Position numbers and translations under genes: made by a program | NCBI RefSeq assembly: GCF_006438845.1 | Contig: NZ_RCZJ01000003.1 | Span: forward strand, 464,353-528,352 | DNA from: Variovorax ginsengisoli | GTDB lineage: Bacteria; Pseudomonadota; Gammaproteobacteria; Burkholderiales; Burkholderiaceae_C | Direction: 5' to 3' | Length of the DNA: 64,000 bases | Notes under the pieces: model-generated | Databases searched by the model: none | Told to the model about the DNA's origin: nothing | Seen by the model: only the letters and a program-made list of their open reading frames with translations | Part shown: one piece after another, positions 9,121-17,893 of the stretch | Position numbering within the stretch: the first letter of the stretch is position 1 | Layout: every line of letters begins with the position of its first letter

Positions 9121-11433
9121 ATGGCGTCATACATCAAGAGCCGCAAGCACGCGCGCTCCACCACTCCACAACTGACGAGCGCCGCTGCTGCCACCCTCAT
9201 CGCGATCGCGATGCCCGTCGGTGCCCAGACCAACAGCCTGTCCGAAGTCAAGGTCGAGGCGACCGCCGACAGCTACAAGCCGACCACCGCGTCGTCGCCA
9301 AAATTCACGCAGCCGCTGGTTGACACACCGCAGACCATCACCGTCATCAAGAAGGAAGTGCTGATCGACCAAGGGGCGACGACGTTGACCGAGGCTTTGC
9401 GCAATACGCCCGGAATCACCTTCCAGATGGGTGAAAACGGAAACACGTCCACCGGCGATGCCGTTTTCATGCGCGGCTTCGACACCTCCGGCAGCATCTT
9501 CGTCGATGGCATCCGTGACCTGGGCACGATCTCCCGCGACGTCTTCAACATCGAGCAGATCGAAGTCGTCAAGGGTCCGGCGGGCACCGACATCGGCCGA
9601 GGCGCGCCGACCGGCTACATCAACCTTTCGTCCAAGCTTCCAACGGCGGAGAACTTTGTTGCAGGCACGGTGAGCGTCGGCTCTGGCAGCCAAAAGCGTG
9701 CGACTGCCGACATCAACCGCTCGCTCGACGAGACCGGAACGAGGGCATTCCGTCTCAACCTGCTGGGGCAAGACGGCGGCATCGTCGATCGAGACGAAGT
9801 GAAGAACAAGCGCTGGGGCGTCGCGCCTTCTCTGGCTTTCGGACTGGGCACACCCACGCGCGCTTACTTTTCCTACCTCTACATGGATCAGAAGAACCGG
9901 CCTGACGGCGGCCTTCCTACCATCGGTCTGGACGGTTACTACCTCGCGCAGCTCGCGCGCATCGGCGGCAATGGCCCGCGCGTCGACACCAGCAACTATT
10001 ACGGCTACACCTCGGACCATGACGACGTGCGTGCCGACATGGCAACCGCCCGGATCGAGCACGACATCGCTCCTGGCGTCACGCTGCGCAACATCACGCG
10101 CTGGGGCCGTACGAAACAGGATCTGGTACTGACGGCTCCGTTCAGCAACGGACTCATCACACCCAACCTGGCCAACCCTGCCGGCTGGCTCGTGCGCCTG
10201 CTGCCACAGGGCAAGTTGCAGGAAAACGAAATCCTCACCAACCAGACGAACGTGACCGCGGATCTCACGCTCGGCGGCTTGAAGCATTCGCTGAGCGCGG
10301 GCGCCGAGTTTTCTCGCGAGGAGCAGAAAAGCTCGACCCTGGCCGCACAGGCCAACGCAACGAACAGCCTGCCGATCGTGACCAACGGCGTGACCCAGTT
10401 CCAGCCCTACACAAGCCTGTACGCGCCCGACATCAACCGTGCGTTCGTCCCCGTCACGCCCAACGGCGCACGCGTGCGCGCCAAGACCAACACCGCTGCG
10501 CTCTATGCCTTCGACACGATCAAGCTCAATGACCAGTGGCTGATCAACGGTGGCGTGCGCTACGAGCACTACAAGACCGACTACACCAGCCTCGCGGCGC
10601 CGGCGGCCAACGGCTCCCAGGCCGTCACCGACCTCAGCGGCTCGGACAACCTGCTCACCGGCAAGGTCGGGGTCGTCTACAAGCCGGCGTCCAACGGCAG
10701 CATCTACGCCGCCTACGCCACCTCGGCGCGTCCACCGGGATCGGATTTCGCACTCGCGGGCAACACCACCGCCGCCAACGGCACGGTGTCGACAAACGTG
10801 AACAATCCCAGTCTTGATCCACAGAAGGCCAAGACTGCAGAGGTCGGGACCAAATGGGACGTGCTGGACAACCGGCTCGCGCTCACCGGCGCGCTCTTCA
10901 AGACGACCAACGAGAACGAACAGGTTCAAGTCGATGCGTTCGGCACGACCGAGCAATACGGTAAGACGCGCATCCAGGGGCTGGAGCTGAGCGCCGTGGG
11001 CCAGATCACGCCAGCTTGGCAAATCATCGCCGGCGTTGCGAACGTCAACACCAAGATCCTCGAAGGCGCACGCACCAGCACCACGCAAAACGGTGCGCAG
11101 ATTCGCTACTCCCCCAAGGTCACCGCCACGCTGTGGACGACCTACAAGCTGCCAATGGGTCTGACCCTGGGCGGCGGGGCGCGCTACGTTGACACCCAGG
11201 CGCGTTCGACCACCAATGCGGCGTCAACGTCGACCACGTTCTTCCCGGAGATCCCGAGCTACACCGTGTTCGATGCCATGGTTGGCTATGAAGTCAACAA
11301 GAACGTTTCGATCCAGTTGAACATCTACAACCTGGCCGACAAGTTCTACCTGGCACGGGTCAACAACGCGGGTAACCGACTCGTGATCGGCACGCCACGC
11401 TCCGCGCTGCTGACTGCGAACTTCAAGTTCTGA
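9121..11433 (+). CDS. fiu: TonB-dependent catecholate siderophore receptor (Fiu-like)
   Basis: 770 residues from ATG 9121, which has a good ribosome site (GAGGAGAA) eight or so bases upstream. A longer in-frame reading from TTG 9016 is unlikely. Signal peptide ends in VGAQT. The plug domain contains [29 protein letters not shown] and [20 protein letters not shown] 22-strand barrel follows and ends with LTANFKF, an aromatic C-terminus as needed for outer membrane insertion. Many blocks match E. coli Fiu as I remember it (TGDAxxMRG, DGGxPTIGL, NLTNQTN-type). It imports ferric catechol compounds with TonB energy. A Fur box lies upstream, and piuC/ybiX follows, as in the E. coli fiu locus. Confidence 0.93.
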   Translation: MASYIKSRKHARSTTPQLTSAAAATLIAIAMPVGAQTNSLSEVKVEATADSYKPTTASSPKFTQPLVDTPQTITVIKKEVLIDQGATTLTEALRNTPGITFQMGENGNTSTGDAVFMRGFDTSGSIFVDGIRDLGTISRDVFNIEQIEVVKGPAGTDIGRGAPTGYINLSSKLPTAENFVAGTVSVGSGSQKRATADINRSLDETGTRAFRLNLLGQDGGIVDRDEVKNKRWGVAPSLAFGLGTPTRAYFSYLYMDQKNRPDGGLPTIGLDGYYLAQLARIGGNGPRVDTSNYYGYTSDHDDVRADMATARIEHDIAPGVTLRNITRWGRTKQDLVLTAPFSNGLITPNLANPAGWLVRLLPQGKLQENEILTNQTNVTADLTLGGLKHSLSAGAEFSREEQKSSTLAAQANATNSLPIVTNGVTQFQPYTSLYAPDINRAFVPVTPNGARVRAKTNTAALYAFDTIKLNDQWLINGGVRYEHYKTDYTSLAAPAANGSQAVTDLSGSDNLLTGKVGVVYKPASNGSIYAAYATSARPPGSDFALAGNTTAANGTVSTNVNNPSLDPQKAKTAEVGTKWDVLDNRLALTGALFKTTNENEQVQVDAFGTTEQYGKTRIQGLELSAVGQITPAWQIIAGVANVNTKILEGARTSTTQNGAQIRYSPKVTATLWTTYKLPMGLTLGGGARYVDTQARSTTNAASTSTTFFPEIPSYTVFDAMVGYEVNKNVSIQLNIYNLADKFYLARVNNAGNRLVIGTPRSALLTANFKF

Positions 11434-11473
11434 TCCAACGCAACGGGCCGCATCCGCACGGGTGCGACACTCG

Positions 11474-11501
11474 AGCCCCGGCCCTGCCGGGGCTTTTTTT
11501 T
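11474..11501 (+). terminator. Rho-independent terminator after fiu
   Basis: A perfect 9-bp stem (AGCCCCGGC with GCCGGGGCT), loop CCT, followed by eight T. It would end fiu transcription, but it lies only 18 bases before the piuC start. The hydroxylase may therefore depend on readthrough. Confidence 0.9.
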
Positions 11502-11518
11502 GGACGAAGGAGTGCCAG

Positions 11519-12199
11519 ATGATGTTGCATGTGCCCGGCGTGCTGACGCCAGCGCAGGTGCGGGAAATGCGCGCGGCGCTGGATGCGGCCGCCTGGGTCG
11601 ATGGGCGTGAGACCGTCGGCGAGCAAGGCGCCAAGGTCAAGCAGAACCGGCAACTGCCTGAGTTCTCACCGGTCGGGAGAGACCTCGGCAAGACCATCCT
11701 CGCGGCGCTCGCGAAGAACCCGACCTTCTTCTCGGCGGCGCTCCCCCTGCGGTTCGTTCCGCCGCTCTTCAACCGCTATGAAGGCGGCGAGAACTACGGC
11801 CTGCACGTCGACGGGTCGGTGCGTTCGGTGCCCGGCACCGGGCTGCAATTGCGCACCGACCTGTCGTGCACCCTGTTCCTGTGCGAGCCCGAGGAGTACG
11901 ACGGCGGCGACCTCGAGGTGGTCGACACGTACGGCACGCACGAGGTCAAACTGCCGGCCGGCGACCTGATCCTGTACCCGTCGAGCAGCCTGCACCGCGT
12001 GCACCCGGTCACGCGTGGCGCGCGCATCTGCTCTTTTTTCTGGCTGCAGAGCATGGTGCGTGACGACCAGCGCCGCGCCATGCTCTTCGAGCTCGACCAG
12101 TCGATCCAGAAATTGCGTGGCCGCGTCGGCGACATGGAGGAGACGGTGGCGCTGACCGGCCACTATCACAACCTGTTGCGCATGTGGTCCGAGGTCTGA
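11519..12199 (+). CDS. piuC: Fe(II)/2-oxoglutarate-dependent oxygenase of the PiuC/YbiX family
   Basis: 226 residues from ATG 11519. ATG 11522 is an adjacent alternative. A purine-rich site (GAAGGAG) lies upstream. The iron ligands are visible: His and Asp of GLHVDGSVR and the distal His of [18 protein letters not shown] with its 2-oxoglutarate-binding Arg. The C-terminal tail fits the PKHD-type hydroxylase family. In E. coli and Pseudomonas this gene accompanies the fiu/piuA receptor and is repressed by Fur. A role in handling siderophore compounds is suspected, but the substrate is not firmly known. Confidence 0.92.
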   Translation: MMLHVPGVLTPAQVREMRAALDAAAWVDGRETVGEQGAKVKQNRQLPEFSPVGRDLGKTILAALAKNPTFFSAALPLRFVPPLFNRYEGGENYGLHVDGSVRSVPGTGLQLRTDLSCTLFLCEPEEYDGGDLEVVDTYGTHEVKLPAGDLILYPSSSLHRVHPVTRGARICSFFWLQSMVRDDQRRAMLFELDQSIQKLRGRVGDMEETVALTGHYHNLLRMWSEV

Positions 12200-12236
12200 T
12201 CGCGCTTTGTCCCATTGCCGCCAAGGGCAATAGCGA

Positions 12237-12266
12237 TTGCAAATGCGACGAATTCGTATTTATAAT
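12237..12266 (+). promoter_or_regulatory. Promoter of the bfd-tonB operon with an overlapping Fur-like palindrome
   Basis: TTGCAA (12237-12242) and TATAAT (12261-12266) are separated by 18 bases and form a strong sigma-70 promoter. Between them lies an imperfect palindrome with arms AAATGCGA and TCGTATTT, similar to the AATGCGAAT-type Fur boxes of betaproteobacteria. A repressor bound here would block RNA polymerase directly. The promoter call is firmer than the Fur call. Confidence 0.65.
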
Positions 12267-12307
12267 CGAGGCTTCTTCAATCATCCAGCCAAAGCGCCTT
12301 CACCACC

Positions 12308-12580
12308 ATGATCGTCTGCGTGTGCCGCCGAGTGTCCGACCGGGAAATCGCCCGCCATGCGCGCGCCGGGATGACGTTTGACGAAGTGCAGTTCGAGTTG
12401 GGTGTCGCCACGCAATGTGGTCAGTGCGAGGGTTGCGCCCGCGACGTCGTCGCGCAGTGCAGCGCGTCGCACCCTGTCGCGGCCCTGAACCGCGGCGACG
12501 GGACCCGGGCGATCCAGCTTGCCACTTCCATTCAGGAAAGCAACGCATGGAACTCTTCTCGGCACTCGCTGGCAGCCTGA
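12308..12580 (+). CDS. bfd: Bacterioferritin-associated ferredoxin-like [2Fe-2S] protein
   Basis: 90 residues. Cysteines at positions 4, 6, 37 and 40 (VCVCRRV and QCGQCEGC) form the Bfd-type [2Fe-2S] site. The C-terminal 30 residues go beyond the usual 60-70-residue Bfd. Bfd reduces the bacterioferritin core to release iron and is induced when iron is short. No bacterioferritin gene is next to it. It precedes tonB-exbB-exbD and shares a probable Fur-controlled promoter. A 24-codon ORF overlaps its 3' end in another frame. Confidence 0.88.
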   Translation: MIVCVCRRVSDREIARHARAGMTFDEVQFELGVATQCGQCEGCARDVVAQCSASHPVAALNRGDGTRAIQLATSIQESNAWNSSRHSLAA

Positions 12581-12621
12581 TCTTCGTCGCCGGCTCGGTC
12601 TGGTGGATTTTTCGCAAATAG
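12547..12621 (+). CDS. Possible 24-residue single-span membrane peptide
   Basis: The [23 protein letters not shown] followed by IFRK starts six bases after an AGGAAAG ribosome site. It overlaps the end of bfd by 34 bases in a different frame. The product would be one transmembrane helix with a positive C-terminal end. I do not recognise it. The good ribosome site, the clean hydrophobic composition and the location between bfd and tonB favour a real small protein. The shortness and overlap are reasons for doubt. Confidence 0.4.
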   Translation: MELFSALAGSLIFVAGSVWWIFRK

Positions 12622-12681
12622 ACAGCGGTTTGTGCTGCATGTAGGGTTTGCCGACGGCAGACCCTGATCGATGGGTGAATC

Positions 12682-13386
12682 GTGTCCGACCGCTTTTCTT
12701 CGCCTCCTCCCACGACACTGGGCATGTCCCGCAACGTGCTGATCGCAGGCAGCGTGGTGCTTTTCCATGTGGCCGCACTTTGGGCGCTGCAAAGCGGGTT
12801 GATCCGCAAGGCCGCCGAGGTCGTAATTCCCGTCCAGATCCTCAGCGAGTTCATCGAGCCGCCCAAACCGAAGGAACCGCCCCCACCGCCTCCTCCGCCA
12901 CCGCCCGCACCAAGGCCCAAGGAGGTGAAGGCACCGCCGCCGCCGCCGCGTCCAATGGCCGTCCGCACGCCCGCACCGGCGCCGAGCGCGCCCACCGGCG
13001 TTGTCGAACCGCCGCCTCCGGCACCGCCGCAGCCGGCGCCGCCCGCGCCCCCAGCGCCGCCCGCCCCGCCTGCGCCACCGCCCGCTCCACCGGCGCCGCC
13101 GGCGGTGCAATTGCCTTCGTCCAACGCGGACTACCTGAACAACCCAAAGCCGGTCTATCCCGCCATGAGCAAGCGGCTCGGAGAACAAGGCAAAACCATC
13201 GTTCGCGTGCTGATCGGGATCGACGGGCTTCCGAAGAGCGCATCGATTCGCGAATCGAGCGGCTTCGACCGTCTCGACGAGGCCGCTCGCACGGCAGTGC
13301 TGAGTTGGCGCTACGTGCCGGGCAAACGCAATGGGGTCGTTGAGCCGATGGAGTTCAACGTGCCAATCAACTGGGTTCTCAACTAA
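12682..13386 (+). CDS. tonB: TonB energy-transducing protein
   Basis: 234 residues from GTG 12682. ATG 12724 is an alternative. An N-terminal membrane anchor (about 17-38) is followed by a periplasmic region of roughly 100 residues dominated by Pro, first as runs of Pro and then as repeated PPA units, with Lys/Glu-Pro stretches. The C-terminal TonB domain starts near PVYP and contains the IGIDGLPK and [10 protein letters not shown] segments. It spans the periplasm and passes proton-motive-force energy from ExbB-ExbD to receptors such as the Fiu-like protein. exbB follows after 20 bases. Confidence 0.93.
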   Translation: MSDRFSSPPPTTLGMSRNVLIAGSVVLFHVAALWALQSGLIRKAAEVVIPVQILSEFIEPPKPKEPPPPPPPPPPAPRPKEVKAPPPPPRPMAVRTPAPAPSAPTGVVEPPPPAPPQPAPPAPPAPPAPPAPPPAPPAPPAVQLPSSNADYLNNPKPVYPAMSKRLGEQGKTIVRVLIGIDGLPKSASIRESSGFDRLDEAARTAVLSWRYVPGKRNGVVEPMEFNVPINWVLN

Positions 13387-13406
13387 TTTTTCTGGAGCAG
13401 TTTCGT

Positions 13407-14117
13407 ATGGATTCCCAATTTGGCCTGATGAACGTCTGGAGTCAGGGTGACTTCGTGACCAAGTTCGTCGCCGTGCTGCTGGTCGGCATGTCGCTTGCAT
13501 CTTGGATCGTGATCTTCATCAAGGCGATCGACGTCATCAAATACAAGCGCTTGGCGAAGCACTCGCAGGATTTCTGGCACAGCGAGGATTTCGCCACGGC
13601 CCTCAACAAGCTCGGCAAGGACGAAAGCAATCCGTTCCGTGGTTTGGCCCTGGAAGGCCGCGAGGCAGCCGCCCACCACCGCAACACCAAGGCGCACCTG
13701 CACGACGCACTCGACGTGAGCGACTGGATCACGCGCGCCCTGCGCAACGGCATCGACGAGTTCACCGCGCGCCTGCAATCGGGCCTGGCGATTCTGGCGT
13801 CGGTGGGTTCGACGGCGCCGTTCATCGGCCTGTTCGGCACGGTGTGGGGCATCTATCACGCGCTGATGAGCATCGGTTCTGCCGGACAAGCCACCATCGA
13901 CAAGGTTGCTGGCCCGATCGGCGAGGCGCTCATCATGACGGCGCTGGGTCTGGCGGTCGCCATTCCCGCCGTGCTGGGCTACAACGCGCTGGTGCGCGGC
14001 AACAAGTTCGTGCTGACCAAGCTGAACAGCTTCGCGCACGATCTGCACGCCTACTTCGTGACCGGCGCCCGCGTGCAGGCGACCGACGCGACGATCGTGC
14101 CGCTCAAGAAGGGATGA
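13407..14117 (+). CDS. exbB: ExbB proton channel subunit
   Basis: 236 residues with three transmembrane helices: about 13-37, about 128-150 and about 170-195. The MotA/TolQ/ExbB motif region LASVGSTAPFIGLFGTVWGI spans the second helix. With ExbD it uses the proton gradient to energise TonB. The stop is four bases before the exbD ATG, so both are co-translated in balanced amounts. It ends in a Lys-Lys-Gly tail. Confidence 0.95.
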   Translation: MDSQFGLMNVWSQGDFVTKFVAVLLVGMSLASWIVIFIKAIDVIKYKRLAKHSQDFWHSEDFATALNKLGKDESNPFRGLALEGREAAAHHRNTKAHLHDALDVSDWITRALRNGIDEFTARLQSGLAILASVGSTAPFIGLFGTVWGIYHALMSIGSAGQATIDKVAGPIGEALIMTALGLAVAIPAVLGYNALVRGNKFVLTKLNSFAHDLHAYFVTGARVQATDATIVPLKKG

Positions 14118-14121
14118 AACC

Positions 14122-14538
14122 ATGGCCTTCGGAACCCAAGACGAACCCGATGAGGTGATGAACGAGATCAACATGACGCCGCTGGTCGACGTCATGCTGG
14201 TGCTCCTCATCATCTTCATCATTACCGTGCCAGTGATGAAGCACGCCGTGAACATCGACCTGCCCCAGGCCACCAGCGAGCCGGAGCAGACGAAACCGCA
14301 GAACATCCTGTTCACCGTGGCCGCAGATGGCAGCTACTACTGGAACGAGAACAAGGTCGATGACAGCGCGGTGCCTGCGCTGCTCGCGGCAGAGGCCGCC
14401 AAGACGCCGCAACCCGAGCTTCACATCCGCGGCGACAAGGCTGTGCGTTACGAACGGGTGGCGAAAGCCATGTCTGCCGCGCGCGAAGCCGGGGTTCGCA
14501 AGATCGGTTTCATCACCGAACCCAACCCGTCGAACTGA
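14122..14538 (+). CDS. exbD: ExbD energy-transduction subunit
   Basis: 138 residues with a short cytoplasmic start, then one membrane helix (about 22-40). The helix carries the essential protonatable Asp in PLVDVMLVLLIIF (Asp23, equivalent to Asp25 of E. coli). A periplasmic domain follows. ExbD sits inside the ExbB pentamer and contacts TonB. It is the last gene of the bfd-tonB-exbB-exbD set before the separate Fur-site-driven hemP. Confidence 0.95.
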   Translation: MAFGTQDEPDEVMNEINMTPLVDVMLVLLIIFIITVPVMKHAVNIDLPQATSEPEQTKPQNILFTVAADGSYYWNENKVDDSAVPALLAAEAAKTPQPELHIRGDKAVRYERVAKAMSAAREAGVRKIGFITEPNPSN

Positions 14539-14587
14539 AGGGCCAAGCAAAAGGCGGAAAAAAACGATCGCGGTCATTGACTAATTA

Positions 14588-14606
14588 TTGCGAATCATTA
14601 TCATTC
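14588..14606 (+). promoter_or_regulatory. Fur box in front of hemP
   Basis: TTGCGAATCATTATCATTC matches the ATTATCATT half of the Fur consensus strongly and the GATAATGAT half loosely. It ends 29 bases before the hemP ATG, so it would overlap the promoter or 5' leader. Confidence 0.75.
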
Positions 14607-14634
14607 AGTCATCGTTTCGACAAAGGGACTTCAG

Positions 14635-14847
14635 ATGCCAGCCACCCTCAACGCCTTCTCCGTTCTGAGCCACCCGTCGCTTGACCAATCCGGCAGCGGC
14701 ACGATGTCCTCTCAGAGCATCCGGCCTGCGCCGTTGGTCGAAAGCACGGACCTGCTGCGCGGCAGCAAGACGGTCGGAATCATGCACAACGGCTCGCTCT
14801 ACCGTCTCCAAGCCACCAAACTCGGCAAGCTGATCCTTACCAAATAA
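14635..14847 (+). CDS. hemP: Hemin uptake protein HemP
   Basis: 70 residues from ATG 14635. The in-frame ATG 14704 would give the more usual length of about 47. The conserved part is at the end: LLRGSKTVGIMHNGSLYRLQ and the terminal GKLILTK, the HemP signature. HemP/HmuP proteins help activate heme-receptor gene expression in several proteobacteria. Here it stands alone behind its own Fur box, and a terminator follows before any heme receptor gene. It may act in trans on a heme locus elsewhere. Confidence 0.9.
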   Translation: MPATLNAFSVLSHPSLDQSGSGTMSSQSIRPAPLVESTDLLRGSKTVGIMHNGSLYRLQATKLGKLILTK

Positions 14848-14980
14848 GAGATCAATCGCCCCTCGCGCAAGTTTCATCGTGGGGCGACTCAAGGAGATCA
14901 CTCTCCGAAGGGTCGTTTTTTGCTAGCCATCGGTTCGCCGACTAGCCAAGCTTTTTTTCCACTGTGACACCCCCAACGAA

Positions 14981-15010
14981 AACGCCGACCTGCCATCGCA
15001 GGTCGGCGTT
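14981..15010. terminator. Bidirectional terminator between hemP and the GlcG/HbpS gene
   Basis: A perfect 12-bp stem AACGCCGACCTG/CAGGTCGGCGTT with a six-base loop. The flanking A and T runs let it work in both directions, serving the two convergent genes. Confidence 0.9.
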
Positions 15011-15032
15011 TTGCTTTGGCGGTGCCTGAAGC

Positions 15033-15440
15033 TCAGAGTCCGATGGCGGCGATGCCGGCTTTTGCGATTTGTGCGTCCTCGTTCGACTTGACGCCGCTCA
15101 CGCCGACCGCGCCGATCACCTGGCCGTCCTTGACGATCGGCACGCCGCCTTCAAGCAGGCCCTGCACGGCAGGCGCCGTGAGGAAAGCGGTCCGGCCGCC
15201 GTTGATGATGTCTTCGTAGACCTTGCTTTCGCGACGACCCATGGCGGCCGTGTGAGCTTTGGCCGGAGCAATGTGCGACGACAGCGCCGCGGCACCATCC
15301 AGGCGCTGCAACCACAGCAGATTGCCGGCATCGTCGGCGATCGCGATGGTCACGGCCCAGTTGTTCTTCAACGCTTCAGCCTCGGCTGCAGCGGCGATGG
15401 CCTTGACGTCGGCGAGTTCGAGAAATGACTTGGTCTTCAT
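15033..15440 (-). CDS. GlcG/HbpS family protein (heme-binding family)
   Basis: 135 residues covering the complete GlcG/HbpS domain: helix with many Ala and Glu (ADVKAIAAAAEAEAL), then VTIAIADDAGNLLWLQRLDGA, the KAHTAA segment, and the Gly-rich end GGVPIVKDGQVIGAVGVSG. There is no signal peptide, so it is cytoplasmic. Some family members bind or degrade heme and others accompany glycolate oxidase. The nearness to hemP and tonB hints at heme, but no specific binding residues can be confirmed. It transcribes toward hemP, away from the BAX-inhibitor gene. Confidence 0.85.
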   Translation of the reverse strand: MKTKSFLELADVKAIAAAAEAEALKNNWAVTIAIADDAGNLLWLQRLDGAAALSSHIAPAKAHTAAMGRRESKVYEDIINGGRTAFLTAPAVQGLLEGGVPIVKDGQVIGAVGVSGVKSNEDAQIAKAGIAAIGL

Positions 15441-15605
15441 GGCTTTGAATGGACGGTTGCTGAAGCCGTGAGCATACCGTCGGCGTCGGGCATGCCCCTA
15501 CGCAGCGTAGGAAGAAGGGCGCGCGGTTTTTGGCGACGGCGCCGCGCCCTGCACCCTAGAATGCCCTCACCTGCAGCCCGTGCAGCCAAACCCAGGAGTT
15601 CCTCA

Positions 15606-16307
15606 ATGAACGACCGCGTCACCACCCTCGACACGTCCGTCGGCTACGGCCAGACGCTGCCAAAGGCCGAACGCCAGCGCGTGCTGCGCAATACTTATTG
15701 GCTGCTGGCGCTGAGCTTGCTCCCAACCGTCCTCGGCGCCTGGCTGGGCGTGGCGACCGGCATCACCCGGTCGCTCTCCGGCGGCGTCGGGCTGATCGTC
15801 TTCATGGGAGGCGCCTTCGGCTTCATGTTCGCCATCGAGAAGACCAAGAATTCCGCGGCCGGTGTTCCGGTGCTGCTGGCCTTCACTTTTTTCATGGGCT
15901 TGATGTTGTCGCGGCTGATCGCGATGGTTCTCGGCTTCCAGAACGGCTCGCAACTCATCATGACGGCCTTCGGCGGAACCGCCGGCGTGTTCTTCGTGAT
16001 GGCTTCGCTGGCGACGGTCATCAAGCGCGACCTGTCGGGCATGGGCAAATGGCTCTTCGTCGGCGCGATGGTGCTGATGGTGGGAGCGATCATCAACGTC
16101 TTCGTCGGCTCCAGTGCCGGCATGATGGCGGTCTCGGTGGCCGCGATCGGCATCTTTTCCGCCTTCATGCTGTATGACCTGAAGCGGATCATGGACGGCG
16201 GCGAGACCAACTACATCAGCGCGACACTCGCCCTGTACCTCGACCTGTTCAACGTTTTCCAGAGCCTGTTGGCGCTGCTCGGCATCTTCGGTGGCGAACG
16301 CGATTGA
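15606..16307 (+). CDS. BAX inhibitor-1/YccA family membrane protein
   Basis: 233 residues from ATG 15606, with AGGAG eight bases upstream. Seven hydrophobic helices are visible. The C-terminal part, with FMLYDLKRIMDGGETNYI and ALYLDLFNVFQSLLALLGIF, is the BI-1 family signature including the paired Asp residues that gate calcium or pH-dependent leak in studied homologues. E. coli YccA in this family modulates FtsH. A terminator follows 23 bases after the stop. Confidence 0.93.
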   Translation: MNDRVTTLDTSVGYGQTLPKAERQRVLRNTYWLLALSLLPTVLGAWLGVATGITRSLSGGVGLIVFMGGAFGFMFAIEKTKNSAAGVPVLLAFTFFMGLMLSRLIAMVLGFQNGSQLIMTAFGGTAGVFFVMASLATVIKRDLSGMGKWLFVGAMVLMVGAIINVFVGSSAGMMAVSVAAIGIFSAFMLYDLKRIMDGGETNYISATLALYLDLFNVFQSLLALLGIFGGERD

Positions 16308-16330
16308 AGGCCTCTCGGCCGCATCGAAAC

Positions 16331-16353
16331 AAAGGCCCTGCGGGGCCTTTTTT
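16331..16353. terminator. Terminator between BI-1 gene and rlmD
   Basis: AAAGGCCC/GGGCCTTT stem with loop TGCG and a run of six T. It lies between two convergent genes and abuts the rlmD stop. The A-run on the other side allows bidirectional use. Confidence 0.88.
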
Positions 16354-17822
16354 CATGCGCGATCGAAAACGGCGATCGACTCGACGTGCGCGGTGTGCGG
16401 AAACATGTTGACGACCCCAGCCGCACTGCAGCGATATCCGGCCTCGTGCACCAGCAAGCCGGCATCGCGCGCGAGCGTCGACGGATTGCAACTGACGTAG
16501 ACGATGCGCGCGGGCGGCGACCAGTTGTCGCTGCGCCCGCCGTGCTGCTGATTCAGTTCGGCCAAGGCCTTTGCCAACGCGAAGGCGCCCTCGCGCGGCG
16601 GATCGACCAGCCACTTGTCGGCCGCGCCGTCGGCCACCAACATGGCCGGCGTCATCTCGAAAAGATCGCGAGCGACGAAGCGCGTCGCAGCCAGCGCGCC
16701 ACGGGCCGGCAAGGCCGGACGGTTGCGCTGAAAGTTGTCGGTCGCACGCGCCACCAGCGCATCGCTGCCTTCGATGCCCAGCACCTCGCGTGCGCGTGTG
16801 GCGAGGGGGAGCGTGAAGTTTCCGAGCCCGCAGAACCAGTCGATCACGCGTTCGTCGGGTCGTACGTCGAGCAGACGCAGTGCGCGCCCGACAAGTACGC
16901 GGTTGATGTGCGGATTGACCTGCGTGAAATCAGTCGGCTTGAAAGGCATCGTCACGCCGAACTCGGGCAGCCCGTACGAGAGCGCGGGCCCGCCTTCGTC
17001 GAGCAGCCTGACGGTCTCCGGACCTTTGGGCTGCAGCCACCACTGCACGCCAGCATGGGCCGCAGCGAAGTCGCGCAGACGCTGGAGATCGCTCGCGGAA
17101 AGCGGCTGCAGATGCCGCAGCACCAGCGCGATCACGCCGAGCGTGGTGGTCCCGGGCGCGTCTCCGCAGGCGAGCTCGATCTGCGGACACGTCTCACGCG
17201 CATCGAGCGAGCCGATCAGCGCCCTGAGCGGCATGAGCATGTCGCTGACCTGCGCGGGAAGCACCGGGCAGACCTGCATGTCGGCCAAGTAACGGCTCTT
17301 GCGCTCGTGGAAGCCGATCAGCACGGTGCCTTTTTTCACCACGTGCCGCACCGACAGGCGCGCCCGGTAGCGGTAGTGCCAGGCGGGGCCTTCGAGCGGC
17401 CGCAGCATGTTCTCCGGGCGCACCTTTCCAAGGTGCCACAGGTTGTCTTCGAGCGCGCGCTGCTTGACCGCCACTTGCGCCGTCGCGTCGAGGTGCTGCA
17501 TCTTGCAACCGCCGCAAGCACCGGTGTGCAGCCCGAAATGCGGACAGCCGGGCCGAACGCGCTGCGACGATTCGCGGCGGATGGCGGTCACCGTGCCTTG
17601 CGCCCAGTTGTTCTTCTTGCGATGCTGGTTGAACTGCACTTCTTCGAACGGGAGCGCACCTTCGATGAAGACCACCATGCCGTCGGCCCGGTGGGCCACA
17701 CCCTGCGCTTCGAGATCGAGCGACTCGACCTTCAGCCATTCGTCGTTGGAATAAGGGGGCGCATCCCCTTTTGGTATCGAGTCCGTCATAGGAGGCATTG
17801 TTTCAGGCGCACTGTTGTGCAC
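16353..17822 (-). CDS. rlmD: 23S rRNA (uracil-1939-C5)-methyltransferase RlmD
   Basis: Methylates U1939 of 23S rRNA with S-adenosylmethionine. A TRAM-like start ([20 protein letters not shown]) is followed by the Cys cluster [14 protein letters not shown] that holds a [4Fe-4S] cluster. The methyltransferase domain has [15 protein letters not shown] (SAM site), LVDPPREG and the nucleophile Cys in [12 protein letters not shown]. The longest start is a GTG at 17822 (489 residues). ATG codons at 17798 and 17789 are equally possible and none has a clear ribosome site. In many relatives rpoS lies between nlpD and this gene. Here it does not. Confidence 0.94.
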   Translation of the reverse strand: MHNSAPETMPPMTDSIPKGDAPPYSNDEWLKVESLDLEAQGVAHRADGMVVFIEGALPFEEVQFNQHRKKNNWAQGTVTAIRRESSQRVRPGCPHFGLHTGACGGCKMQHLDATAQVAVKQRALEDNLWHLGKVRPENMLRPLEGPAWHYRYRARLSVRHVVKKGTVLIGFHERKSRYLADMQVCPVLPAQVSDMLMPLRALIGSLDARETCPQIELACGDAPGTTTLGVIALVLRHLQPLSASDLQRLRDFAAAHAGVQWWLQPKGPETVRLLDEGGPALSYGLPEFGVTMPFKPTDFTQVNPHINRVLVGRALRLLDVRPDERVIDWFCGLGNFTLPLATRAREVLGIEGSDALVARATDNFQRNRPALPARGALAATRFVARDLFEMTPAMLVADGAADKWLVDPPREGAFALAKALAELNQQHGGRSDNWSPPARIVYVSCNPSTLARDAGLLVHEAGYRCSAAGVVNMFPHTAHVESIAVFDRA

Positions 17823-17893
17823 TGGCGATAGCGCAATCGCCGTAGCGACCCATGGGCTGGGTCGGCCACGACAATGAGGGGGGAGAGGAAACG

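Noticed and set aside
12880-13110. Tandem repeat or CRISPR-like signal from repeated CCGCC/GCGCC units
   Set aside because: It is the Pro-rich spacer of tonB in frame, with no regular repeat-spacer structure.
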